Below are positions 14,246-22,234 of a stretch of DNA of 24,152 nucleotides, piece by piece (the first letter of the stretch is position 1; each line of letters starts with the position of its first letter). The notes beneath the pieces are model-generated. The model saw only the letters and a list, made by a program, of their open reading frames with translations. It was not told where the DNA came from and ran no database searches. The translations under genes and the position numbers were made by a program. The DNA comes from UBA6544 sp049601975. Its GTDB lineage: Bacteria > Pseudomonadota > Alphaproteobacteria > UBA8366. The DNA is taken from assembly GCA_049601975.1 (NCBI GenBank), contig JBMYRC010000056.1, forward strand, positions 1-24,152. Direction: 5' to 3'.

Positions 14246-15256
14246 ATGGAGTACCGGCAACTCGGCGATAGCGGTCTGCAAGTCTCGCCTATCTGCCTCG
14301 GTGCGATGATGTTCGGCAGCGCCAGTGACGACAAGTCCGTCGCGCGCATTATCGACTCGGCCCGCAAACGGGGCATCAATTTTATCGATACGGCGGATGG
14401 CTATAGCGGCGGCAATTCGGAGAAGATCCTTGGTAAACTAATGAAAAAGGACCGCAAGCAATGGGTTCTAGCGACGAAAATCGGATCACGGCGTGGCCCC
14501 GCCAAGTTTGATACCCGTCTTGGCAAACGGCATATGATGCTTGGCATAGATGAAAGCCTAACTCGGCTGCAGACCGATTGGATTGATATCTGGTACCTGC
14601 ACAAGGAAGACCATGAGACGCCGCTGGCGGAAACGGTGGCGGCCATGGGGGATATCATCGCCTCCGGTAAGGTACTCTATTGGGGGCTTTCTAACTATCG
14701 TTCCTGGCGAATGGCGGAAATCGTGCGCCTGTGCGAGCAGATGGGCGTGCCGAAGCCGATCGTCTGCCAACCCTATTACAACGCCATGAACCGGATGCCT
14801 GAAGTCGAAGTTCTGCCGGCCTGCCAGCATTATGGCTTGGGTGTCGTGCCATACTCGCCGCTGGCGCGCGGCGTGCTGACGGGGAAGTACGATCCAAAGG
14901 TGAAACCGGGTAAGGGCACGCGCGCCGGGCGCGGTGATCAACGCATCATGGAGACCGAGTTCCGTAAGGAATCGCTGGTCATGGCGCAGAAGATTAAGGT
15001 GCATGCGGAAAAGCGCGGCATGTCGGCGGGGGTCTTTGCGACGCTTTGGGTGCTGAACAACAAGATTGTCACCAGCGTGCTCGCCGGGCCGCGCACAGTG
15101 GCCCACTGGAACGGCTATTTGGAGGCGCTCGATTACGAGTTTTCCCCGGAAGACGAGGCGTTGATCGATAAGCTGGTGGCATCCGGGCATCCCTCGACTC
15201 CCGGCTACAGCGATCCGCAATACGACATCGAGGGGCGTCCGACTTATACCGGATAG
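14246..15256 (+). CDS. Aldo/keto reductase
   Basis: The 336-residue TIM-barrel oxidoreductase uses NAD(P)H to reduce aldehydes or ketones. The catalytic tetrad is visible: Asp48 (FIDTADGY), Tyr53, Lys78 (LATKIG) and His119 (WYLHKED). Further family segments are YWGLSNYRSW, CQPYYNAMNR and VVPYSPLARGVLTGKY. It resembles the group of YajO/Tas and potassium-channel-beta-like reductases more than the short xylose-reductase type. The ATG follows AAGGGAGACC, a strong ribosome site. The gene stands alone between the divergent Nudix gene and carB; carB has its own promoter in the gap, so no functional link is implied. Confidence 0.94.
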   Translation: MEYRQLGDSGLQVSPICLGAMMFGSASDDKSVARIIDSARKRGINFIDTADGYSGGNSEKILGKLMKKDRKQWVLATKIGSRRGPAKFDTRLGKRHMMLGIDESLTRLQTDWIDIWYLHKEDHETPLAETVAAMGDIIASGKVLYWGLSNYRSWRMAEIVRLCEQMGVPKPIVCQPYYNAMNRMPEVEVLPACQHYGLGVVPYSPLARGVLTGKYDPKVKPGKGTRAGRGDQRIMETEFRKESLVMAQKIKVHAEKRGMSAGVFATLWVLNNKIVTSVLAGPRTVAHWNGYLEALDYEFSPEDEALIDKLVASGHPSTPGYSDPQYDIEGRPTYTG

Positions 15257-15297
15257 ATAAAAATCCACTTGATGGGGGGTGAATCGTGACATTCTTT

Positions 15298-15325
15298 TTG
15301 ACATTGCCGCGACCCTCGGTAATGT
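15298..15325 (+). promoter_or_regulatory. Probable promoter of carB
   Basis: A perfect -35 box TTGACA (15298-15303) is followed after 16 bases by TAATGT (15320-15325), which keeps the important A at position 2 and T at position 6 of the -10 box. Transcription would begin near 15332, leaving a short leader of about 25 bases with only a weak ribosome site before the carB ATG. This fits carB being transcribed apart from carA. Confidence 0.42.
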
Positions 15326-15357
15326 CCGCCCAGCGCCCCTCCAGCGAAGCAAATTGA

Positions 15358-18300
15358 ATGCCCAAACGCACCGATATTAAGTCGATTGTGATCATTGGAG
15401 CCGGGCCGATTGTCATCGGCCAGGCCTGCGAATTCGACTATTCTGGAACTCAGGCCTGTAAGGCACTGAAAGAAGAGGGATACCGGGTGATCCTGGTGAA
15501 CTCTAATCCGGCCACGATCATGACTGATCCGGGCTTGGCGGACGCTACGTTTGTGGAGCCGATCACGCCGGAAATCGTCGCTAAGATTTTGGAGCGCGAA
15601 CGCCCGGACGCCTTGCTGCCGACGATGGGTGGGCAAACGGGTCTCAATACCGCGCTCGATCTGTGGCATAACGGTGTTCTGGAACGCCTCGGAGTTGAGC
15701 TGATTGGGGCCAAGGCAGATGCGATTGCCAAGGCCGAAGACCGCCAGTTGTTCCGCGAGGCGATGGAGAGCATCGGCCTCGAATGTCCGCGCAGCTACCT
15801 CATCCACAATTTGGAAGAAGCCAAGGCGGCTTTGGAAGAGATAGGACTGCCGGCAATTTTGCGGCCGTCCTTCACGCTTGGCGGCACTGGCGGCGGTATT
15901 GCCTATAACCGTGAAGGGTATTTTGAGATCGTGGAAAGCGGGCTACATGCCTCGCCGACCTCCGAAGTGCTGGTCGAGGAATCGGTACTCGGCTGGAAAG
16001 AATTCGAAATGGAGGTCGTCCGCGACAAAGCGGATAACTGCATCATTATCTGCTCGATCGAAAATATCGATCCGATGGGCATTCACACCGGCGACTCGAT
16101 AACCGTGGCGCCTGCGCTGACGTTGACTGACAAAGAATATCAAATCATGCGGAATGCCTCGATCGCATGTCTGCGGGAAATCGGTGTCGAGACCGGTGGT
16201 TCCAACGTACAATTTGCGGTCAATCCGGACGATGGGCGCCTCGTCATGATCGAGATGAACCCGCGTGTCTCTCGGTCCTCCGCCTTGGCATCGAAGGCGA
16301 CCGGCTTCCCGATTGCGAAAATCGCCGCGAAATTGGCGGTCGGTTATACGCTCGACGAACTCGACAACGATATCACCAAAGCCACCCCCGCGAGCTTCGA
16401 GCCCACCATCGACTATGTGGTCACCAAGATGCCTCGCTTCACCTTCGAGAAATTTCCTGGTGCCGAAGCGACCCTGACGACGGCAATGAAATCCGTCGGC
16501 GAGGCCATGTCCATCGGTCGGACCTTCACGGAGAGCCTGCAAAAAGCACTGCGGTCGATGGAAACCGATCTGACCGGCATGAACGAGGTCGAGATCGATG
16601 GTGCGGAAGTCGATGGTGTCGTGGATCAAGGCAATATTCTGGCGGCTTTGCGTCGTCCGGTGCCGGATCGCATTCTGCTCGTCGCGCAGGCCTTGCGTTA
16701 TGGCCTGGACGTCGAATCCATCTACGAAGCTTGTAAGATTGATCGCTGGTTTCTGCGGCAGATCGAAGACATCGTTTCGGCGGAAGAGCGCTTGCGCGAT
16801 GGCGGGTTCCCGGAGAAGAAGCTCGATATTCTGCGGTATAAGAAAATGGGCTTCTCGGATGAACGTCTCGGTGAATTGACTGGATTGTCCGGCCCCGAGG
16901 TGGCGTTGCGCCGCCGCGCAGTGGACGTGGTACCGGTCTACAAGCGAATCGATACCTGCGCCGCCGAATTTCCCTCGATGACGCCCTATATGTATTCCGC
17001 CTATGAAGGCGACGGTATTGAGCCGGGCGAGTCGGAAACCGATATCACGGATCGCGAAAAAGTAGTCATTTTGGGGGGCGGCCCGAATCGGATCGGCCAA
17101 GGCATCGAATTTGACTATTGCTGCGTTCATGCGGTCATGGCGCTGCGCGAAGCCGGGTACGAGACGATCATGGTCAATTGTAATCCGGAAACTGTTTCTA
17201 CCGATTATGACACGTCGGACCGATTGTATTTCGAGCCGCTGACTGACGAGGATGTCGTCGAATTGGTACGTGGCGAACAGGCGCGCGGCTCGGTTAAGGG
17301 CGTTATCGTGCAATTCGGCGGTCAAACGCCACTGAAACTAGCCAAGGGGCTGGAAGCAGCGGGCATCCCGATTTTGGGCACGGACCCGGATGCCATCGAT
17401 CTCGCGGAAGACCGCGAGCGCTTCCAAAAATTGGTGACGGAACTCGATCTGGCGCAACCGTCAAACGGTACCGCAACATCCGTCGAGGAGGCGGAGCGTA
17501 TTGCCGAGAGTATCGGCTACCCGGTGCTGATCCGTCCCTCATATGTCCTGGGTGGGCGGGCGATGGAGCTGGTCCACGATTTGGCCCAACTGCGCCGATA
17601 CATGGCGACGGCGGTGCAAGTCTCTGGCGATCATCCAGTCCTGATTGATCAGTTTTTGAACAATGCAATCGAACTGGATGTCGATGCGCTCTGTGACGGA
17701 GATATCGTGCATCTCGCCGGCATAATGGAGCATATTGAGGAAGCGGGCATTCATTCGGGCGACAGTGCCTGTTCCTTGCCGCCGTACTCTTTGTGCGAAG
17801 ATGTGTTGGCCGAGGTGCGCCGGCAGACGGAAGCGTTGGCCAAGGCGCTCCATGTCGTCGGATTGATGAACGTTCAATTCGCGGTAAAGGACGAGAAAGT
17901 CTATCTGATCGAAGTTAACCCGCGCGCCAGCCGTACAGTACCATTCGTGGCTAAGGCGACGGGCATACCCGTGGCCAAGATTGCGGCACGAGTAATGGCC
18001 GGTGAAAAATTGACTGATTTTAATTTGTCCGTTGAAGCCATCGGCAATCATGTTGCAGTCAAGGAAGCGGTCTTCCCGTTCCGCCGCTTCCCGGGTATAG
18101 ACGTGATGCTGGGGCCGGAAATGAAATCAACCGGCGAAGTCATGGGTTTGGACGCCGATTTCGGACGGGCCTTTGCCAAGGCACAGATGGGCGCAGGCGT
18201 TGTGTTGCCGACATCAGGGGCGGTATTTGTATCCGTCAAGGACGAAGACAAGGATGCAATCCTAGAGCCGGTTCGGAATTTGGCCGCGATGGATTTTGAA

Positions 18301-18618
18301 ATTGTGGCGACGCGCGGGACCGCGCGATTCCTCGAAGAGCACGGGGTTACCGTGCGGACAATCAATAAGGTTATCGAAGGAAACCCCAATATCGTTGATT
18401 CGATGATCGATGGAAATATTCAGCTCGTTTTCAATACGACGGAAGGCGCGCAGGCCATTGACGACAGTTTCAGCCTACGCCGAACGGCTTTGATGCGGGA
18501 GATACCGTATTATACGACTCGAGCGGGCGCAGACGCGGCCGTGCGGGCGATTGCAGCATTACGAGAAGGGTCCCTTGAAGTCGCCCCACTGCAGTCGTAC
18601 TTTAAAGGTTCGTTTTAA
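15358..18618 (+). CDS. carB: Carbamoyl-phosphate synthase large subunit
   Basis: The 1086-residue subunit makes carbamoyl phosphate from bicarbonate, ammonia and two ATP for arginine and pyrimidine synthesis. The duplicated ATP-grasp halves are plain: SIVIIGAGPIVIGQACEFDY at the start, and KVVILGGGPNRIGQGIEFDY again from about residue 565. Each half carries an MIEMNPRVSRSSALASKATG-like or LIEVNPRASRTVPFVAKATG metal/ATP segment. An MGS-like allosteric domain occupies about 945-1086. The product is full length and intact. carA, which supplies ammonia from glutamine and often lies directly upstream, is absent from the window; an aldo/keto reductase is there instead. greA follows, a common order in alphaproteobacteria. 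ArgF, a user of the product, is also encoded in this window. Confidence 0.98.
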   Translation: MPKRTDIKSIVIIGAGPIVIGQACEFDYSGTQACKALKEEGYRVILVNSNPATIMTDPGLADATFVEPITPEIVAKILERERPDALLPTMGGQTGLNTALDLWHNGVLERLGVELIGAKADAIAKAEDRQLFREAMESIGLECPRSYLIHNLEEAKAALEEIGLPAILRPSFTLGGTGGGIAYNREGYFEIVESGLHASPTSEVLVEESVLGWKEFEMEVVRDKADNCIIICSIENIDPMGIHTGDSITVAPALTLTDKEYQIMRNASIACLREIGVETGGSNVQFAVNPDDGRLVMIEMNPRVSRSSALASKATGFPIAKIAAKLAVGYTLDELDNDITKATPASFEPTIDYVVTKMPRFTFEKFPGAEATLTTAMKSVGEAMSIGRTFTESLQKALRSMETDLTGMNEVEIDGAEVDGVVDQGNILAALRRPVPDRILLVAQALRYGLDVESIYEACKIDRWFLRQIEDIVSAEERLRDGGFPEKKLDILRYKKMGFSDERLGELTGLSGPEVALRRRAVDVVPVYKRIDTCAAEFPSMTPYMYSAYEGDGIEPGESETDITDREKVVILGGGPNRIGQGIEFDYCCVHAVMALREAGYETIMVNCNPETVSTDYDTSDRLYFEPLTDEDVVELVRGEQARGSVKGVIVQFGGQTPLKLAKGLEAAGIPILGTDPDAIDLAEDRERFQKLVTELDLAQPSNGTATSVEEAERIAESIGYPVLIRPSYVLGGRAMELVHDLAQLRRYMATAVQVSGDHPVLIDQFLNNAIELDVDALCDGDIVHLAGIMEHIEEAGIHSGDSACSLPPYSLCEDVLAEVRRQTEALAKALHVVGLMNVQFAVKDEKVYLIEVNPRASRTVPFVAKATGIPVAKIAARVMAGEKLTDFNLSVEAIGNHVAVKEAVFPFRRFPGIDVMLGPEMKSTGEVMGLDADFGRAFAKAQMGAGVVLPTSGAVFVSVKDEDKDAILEPVRNLAAMDFEIVATRGTARFLEEHGVTVRTINKVIEGNPNIVDSMIDGNIQLVFNTTEGAQAIDDSFSLRRTALMREIPYYTTRAGADAAVRAIAALREGSLEVAPLQSYFKGSF

Positions 18619-18620
18619 GA

Positions 18621-18672
18621 CGCCGCACCCGACGCGGCGGGAGATGCGCTAACTCGCGGCGACCGCCGCGAG
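18621..18672 (+). other. Two GC-rich hairpins between carB and greA
   Basis: CGCCGC and GCGGCG (18621-18639) pair across seven bases. CTCGCGGC and GCCGCGAG (18653-18672) pair perfectly across GACC. Neither is followed by a T run. They may form a structured greA leader, a processing site or a Rho-dependent end for carB. Confidence 0.4.
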
Positions 18673-18695
18673 GTCGGTTACTCTCTTAGACTTGG

Positions 18696-19178
18696 ATGGC
18701 GAATATGGGGTCCTTTCCGATCACCTCCGACGGTTTCACGCGGCTTCAGGAAGAATTGAAGACGCTCAAGAACGAAGAACGGCCCGCCGTAATTAAAGCG
18801 ATTGCCGCGGCGCGCGAGCATGGCGATTTATCCGAGAACGCGGAGTATCACGCGGCACGGGAGCGGCAGAGCTTTATCGAGGGTCGAATTGCCGAACTCG
18901 AAGATAAACTCACCCGGGTCGAGGTGATAGATGTCTCTAAAGTATCCGGGGACCAAGTGAAGTTCGGTGCCAAGGTCGAGTTGGCCGATTGCGATACGGA
19001 CGAGGAAGTCGCCTATCAGCTCGTCGGCGAATACGAAGCCGACGTGACCTCCGGTTTGCTGTCAGTTTCGGCCCCGCTAGCGCGGGCGCTGATCGGCAAG
19101 TCGGTCGGTGATATCGCCGAGGTCGTGACGCCGGGCGGACACAAGGACTACGAAATCATCAAGATTTCCTATCAGTAA
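18696..19178 (+). CDS. greA: Transcription elongation factor GreA
   Basis: GreA enters the RNA polymerase secondary channel and stimulates cleavage of backtracked RNA. The 160-residue protein has an N-terminal coiled coil (about 12-80) whose tip EHGDLSENAEYHAARE carries the acidic pair Asp44 and Glu47. A C-terminal FKBP-like domain with KSVGDIAEVVTPGG and YEIIKI follows. The start is the ATG 18696 (MANMGSFPIT); a second ATG three codons on is possible. It lies 77 bases after carB with two hairpins between. The gene downstream is convergent. Confidence 0.97.
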   Translation: MANMGSFPITSDGFTRLQEELKTLKNEERPAVIKAIAAAREHGDLSENAEYHAARERQSFIEGRIAELEDKLTRVEVIDVSKVSGDQVKFGAKVELADCDTDEEVAYQLVGEYEADVTSGLLSVSAPLARALIGKSVGDIAEVVTPGGHKDYEIIKISYQ

Positions 19179-19211
19179 TCATATGAGGGCGCGACGGTGC
19201 AGGCGCGTTCG

Positions 19212-19865
19212 CTAAATGGTTATTTCTTGATCGATGAATAGTCGCCAGTTCGACTGCGACGCCGGGCTGTCGGCCAACCAGATATTGGACAACTCGCCTT
19301 TCAAATCGATTGGCAAAACCATTGCTCGAATGAAGATGGCGGGCATTTGGGTCGAATGCCAAGCCACAACCGTATCGACGCCGGATTCCCACCAGGCGTC
19401 TCCTGGTCCCTGATTCGCGGTGAGATGGGAGGCGTCCTGCACGTTGAATGTCCCCTGATAGAGGCATCGAATGCCCGGGCCATGGTGTTGGTGACGTGGC
19501 GTTACCCGTCCGGCGACGCTGGTGACACTATCGAGGCGGAACCGCCATTCGGTGCCGGGCTCGATGGCCAGCGTTGTGATCGCGCGCGAGAGTTTTGGAA
19601 TGGTGTGCAGTCCGGTGCCGCTTAGGAGTGCCGGTGCGGCGTTTGGTATGGCGAGTTCCCAACGCCATACCTCTGACCAATCGGCGATCCCTTCCAGATC
19701 AAGCACGCCTATAACATAAGCGTATTCGTCTTTCTTTAATTCGGCGCCATTCGCCGTAACGCTGCCATGGCGCACATAGATGAGACGTTGCGCGTCGGGA
19801 AGCGCTGCGCTGGTCTTTCCCAACGCAACGAGTTGATCCTGATAGAAAGACATGCTGAGAGGCAT
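19212..19865 (-). CDS. Cupin-like protein of unknown function
   Basis: The 217-residue protein contains VTPRHQHHGPGIRCLYQGTF, a likely cupin metal-site stretch (closely spaced histidines followed by a glycine-rich turn). GDAWWESGVDTVVAWHS then resembles the second cupin motif region. The first 90 residues also look beta-rich (LIYVRHGSVTANGAELKKDE), so it may be a two-domain cupin with one degenerate barrel. There is no signal peptide. It begins 20 bases after the Lrp/AsnC gene on the same strand and is probably co-transcribed with it. The first ATG (MPLSMSF) is used; MSFYQDQL is an alternative four codons on. The function is not known to me. Confidence 0.7.
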   Translation of the reverse strand: MPLSMSFYQDQLVALGKTSAALPDAQRLIYVRHGSVTANGAELKKDEYAYVIGVLDLEGIADWSEVWRWELAIPNAAPALLSGTGLHTIPKLSRAITTLAIEPGTEWRFRLDSVTSVAGRVTPRHQHHGPGIRCLYQGTFNVQDASHLTANQGPGDAWWESGVDTVVAWHSTQMPAIFIRAMVLPIDLKGELSNIWLADSPASQSNWRLFIDQEITI

Positions 19866-19885
19866 TTACGATACTCGGTTGGAGG

Positions 19886-20380
19886 TCAATCTCCCGCAGA
19901 CCCTGCTTCGACCGGAATTGGTATACCGAATGCGTATTTCGATGTGCGGATCGCTAAGGCTGATTTCACGTGGCTGACATTGGGAGCGGAGGTCAACTCT
20001 GTGGTGAGGAAGCGGTTATAGGTGTCCCAATCAGCGGCGACGACTTTCAGAATGAAGTCGGCCTCTCCGGCCAACATGTGGCATTCCCGAACTTCAGGCC
20101 AGCTTTCCACTAAACTCTCGAAGGCTTTGAGATCGCTCTCCGCCTGCCTTGTCAGCCCGACTTGAGCGAACACCGTGACGCCGTAGCCTAGTGCTTCATG
20201 ATTGACGTCCGCATGATAGCCGCGGATATACCCCGAGTCTTCCAGCGCCCTTACGCGGCGTAGGCAGGGCGGCGCCGAAATACCGACTCGTTTCGACAGG
20301 TCGACATTGGTCATACGCCCATCGTCTTGCAGATCGCGGAGGATTTTGCGGTCGATTTTATCGAGTTTTATGCGTTTCAC
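19886..20380 (-). CDS. Lrp/AsnC family transcriptional regulator
   Basis: The 164-residue protein has the family layout: an N-terminal helix-turn-helix (LDKIDRKILRDLQDDGRMTN and LSKRVGISAPPCLRRVRALE) and a C-terminal RAM effector domain (VTVFAQVGLTR, VRECHMLAGEADFILKVVA). Members bind amino acids and form octamers that control amino acid metabolism genes. It is divergent from the ELM1-like gene across 140 bases and lies just upstream of the cupin-like gene, so either could be a target. The effector is unknown. Confidence 0.95.
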   Translation of the reverse strand: MKRIKLDKIDRKILRDLQDDGRMTNVDLSKRVGISAPPCLRRVRALEDSGYIRGYHADVNHEALGYGVTVFAQVGLTRQAESDLKAFESLVESWPEVRECHMLAGEADFILKVVAADWDTYNRFLTTELTSAPNVSHVKSALAIRTSKYAFGIPIPVEAGSAGD

Positions 20381-20520
20381 CGATGACGGTCCGAGACCTG
20401 TTGATTCGCGCGCAATAATATTACCCTTAGGGCTGTAAGAGCAAGATGAACCGGCTTGTCATCGTGGTATAGAAAATGAATGATCGGGCGAGTTTGCGCC
20501 AAAGGCTGAATGGGTAAGAG

Positions 20521-21492
20521 ATGGCGGAGCGGGCAATTTGGGCAATCACCGATGGAAAGATTGGAATGGTCAATCAGGCAGTAGGCTTGGCCAATGCCAT
20601 TGCGCGGAATGCTGGAAATTTTGAGGTTAAAGAAAAGACGGTGGTGCCCGCGCGACCGTGGTCACTTTTACCGGCTGGTCTATGGCCGCGATGGGTGTCT
20701 GGGTTGGGAAAGTGCGGGGCACCGCTTCAACCGCCTTGGCCGGACGTCGTGGTGAGTTGCGGTCGCCATGCGATTGGGCCCGCATTGTGGGTAAAGCGGC
20801 AGAGCGATGGGCGCGTGAAGGCAGTCCACGCGCAGCATCCACGTACAGCGGCGGGTGCTTATGATGCGATTATTGGGCAGTCCCATGACGGTCTGGATGG
20901 GCCGAATGTCATCAAGGTCATGGGCTCGATGCATCGAATTGCCGAGGGTGATCTTGCGGCGGCGGCGGCGCGTCAGGGCGCGGTGTTCGCGGACATACCG
21001 CATCCCACGGTCGCAGTTCTTATCGGCGGGAGCAATAACACTTACCAAATGACGGCGGAAATCACGCGCCGCTTGGCAGATGATCTGTTGGGTTTGGTCG
21101 CGCGATCAGGGTGCGGGCTTCTGGTCACGGCGTCGCGGCGCACCGGCGAGGAAAATCTCGCGTTGCTCCGCGAGCGTATCGCCGGACCGAACATCTACTT
21201 TTGGGACGGGATGGGAGAGAATCCGTATTTAGCCTTTCTGGCACAGGCGGATGCCATTCTCGTCACTGGCGATTCGGTCAATATGATTTCCGAAGCCTGC
21301 TTCACCGGAAAGCCGGTACATGTTCTGGCGTTGGAGGGTGGCAGTGGCAGTAAGTTTGAGCGCTTCCACACGGAGATGCGCCTGGCCGAGCATACAAGGT
21401 CATTCCAAGGGAAGCTTGAGGAATGGCAGGCAGTGAGGCTCGACGAGACGTCCCGCGTGGCGCGTGAAATCGCCGCCCGGCTCGGGTTATAA
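20521..21492 (+). CDS. ELM1/GtrOC1-family protein (DUF1022), glycosyltransferase-like
   Basis: The 323-residue protein matches the bacterial ELM1 group, related to the plant mitochondrial fission protein ELM1. Family segments are WAITDGKIGMVNQAVGLANA, SCGRHAIGPALW (79-90), VHAQHPR, VAVLIGGSN (164-172), LVTASRRTGEEN and the nucleotide-sugar-site-like VTGDSVNMISEACFTGKPV (248-266). The overall pattern is that of a GT-B glycosyltransferase fold, but the bacterial function is not established. There is no signal peptide or membrane segment. The ATG follows GGGTAAGAG directly. It heads a forward run of three genes (oxygenase and 633-residue protein) and is divergent from an Lrp/AsnC regulator. Confidence 0.88.
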   Translation: MAERAIWAITDGKIGMVNQAVGLANAIARNAGNFEVKEKTVVPARPWSLLPAGLWPRWVSGLGKCGAPLQPPWPDVVVSCGRHAIGPALWVKRQSDGRVKAVHAQHPRTAAGAYDAIIGQSHDGLDGPNVIKVMGSMHRIAEGDLAAAAARQGAVFADIPHPTVAVLIGGSNNTYQMTAEITRRLADDLLGLVARSGCGLLVTASRRTGEENLALLRERIAGPNIYFWDGMGENPYLAFLAQADAILVTGDSVNMISEACFTGKPVHVLALEGGSGSKFERFHTEMRLAEHTRSFQGKLEEWQAVRLDETSRVAREIAARLGL

Positions 21493-21587
21493 TTGATGGC
21501 GACGGATCGCCGCAGGGGAATCGCGGGGATTGCCAGATTTGCGTGCTTCGCCGTATCTTTCCGACCGCGACGATATTCGGCGAACCA

Positions 21588-22211
21588 ATGCCCCTGATCG
21601 ATCATGAAAAGCTACGCGCGGCACCAGTAGTGGCGGAGCCGTTCCAGCATCTCGTTGCGCCGGGTTTGGTGAGCGGCGAGCCGCTGCATTCCGTATTGCG
21701 CAATTTTCCCAACATGGAACGGCCGGGCAGCGTTCCGCTGGCGGCGCTTGAGTACGGTCCTGCCTTTGGTGAGCTGGTCGAAGATCTGCGCGGTCCCAAA
21801 GTGACGGAAATGTTATCGGAAAAATTTAAGACCGACCTTCGGAAGCGCCCGACAATGGTGACGGTGCGCGGGAAATGTCGCGCGCGGGACGGTAAAATTC
21901 ACACAGATTCGAAGGATAAGATTGTCACTGTTCTACTCTATCTAAATCCGAGTTGGGAAAAGGAAGGCGGTCGTTTGCGCTTGTTGCGCCAGCCGTACGA
22001 TATTGAGGATTATGTCGCTGAAGTGCCGCCCGATGAGGGCACGATGTTGGCGTTTAAATGTTCGGAGACCGCTTGGCACGGGCACAAATCCTTTGAGGGC
22101 GAACGGCGGGCCATCCAGCTCAACTGGGTTACCGAGGAGCGCTATGTGCGACGCGAGCAACGGCGGCATAAATTTTCGTCCTTCTTTAAACGCATCGGTC
22201 TCGCGACCTGA
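21588..22211 (+). CDS. 2-oxoglutarate/Fe(II)-dependent oxygenase
   Basis: The 207-residue protein has the facial triad of the double-stranded beta-helix oxygenases: HTD (His105 and Asp107 from this start), a distal His in AWHGHKSF (164 or 166), and the 2-oxoglutarate-binding Arg in GERRAIQLNW (173 or 174). VTVLLYLNPSWEKEGGRLRL is a typical strand segment. It probably hydroxylates a protein, sugar or lipid in the cytoplasm. The frame is open from a GTG at 21543, but the ATG giving MPLIDHEKLRAAPVVAEPF fits the family start better. It is 95 bases after the ELM1-like gene and 23 before the next gene. Confidence 0.87.
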   Translation: MPLIDHEKLRAAPVVAEPFQHLVAPGLVSGEPLHSVLRNFPNMERPGSVPLAALEYGPAFGELVEDLRGPKVTEMLSEKFKTDLRKRPTMVTVRGKCRARDGKIHTDSKDKIVTVLLYLNPSWEKEGGRLRLLRQPYDIEDYVAEVPPDEGTMLAFKCSETAWHGHKSFEGERRAIQLNWVTEERYVRREQRRHKFSSFFKRIGLAT

Positions 22212-22234
22212 CATAAGAGGATACTAGGCGGCCT

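Noticed and set aside
15450..18051. Long open frames on the minus strand opposite carB, one of 460 codons.
   Set aside because: carB is unmistakable along its whole length. The antisense frames are Arg/His/Asp-rich, as expected from mirrored codon bias, and show no family signal.
20456..20484. TTGTCA-17-AATGAT upstream of the ELM1-like gene as a promoter.
   Set aside because: The -10 match is poor and the gap is AT-rich enough for chance matches, so it was not listed as a feature.
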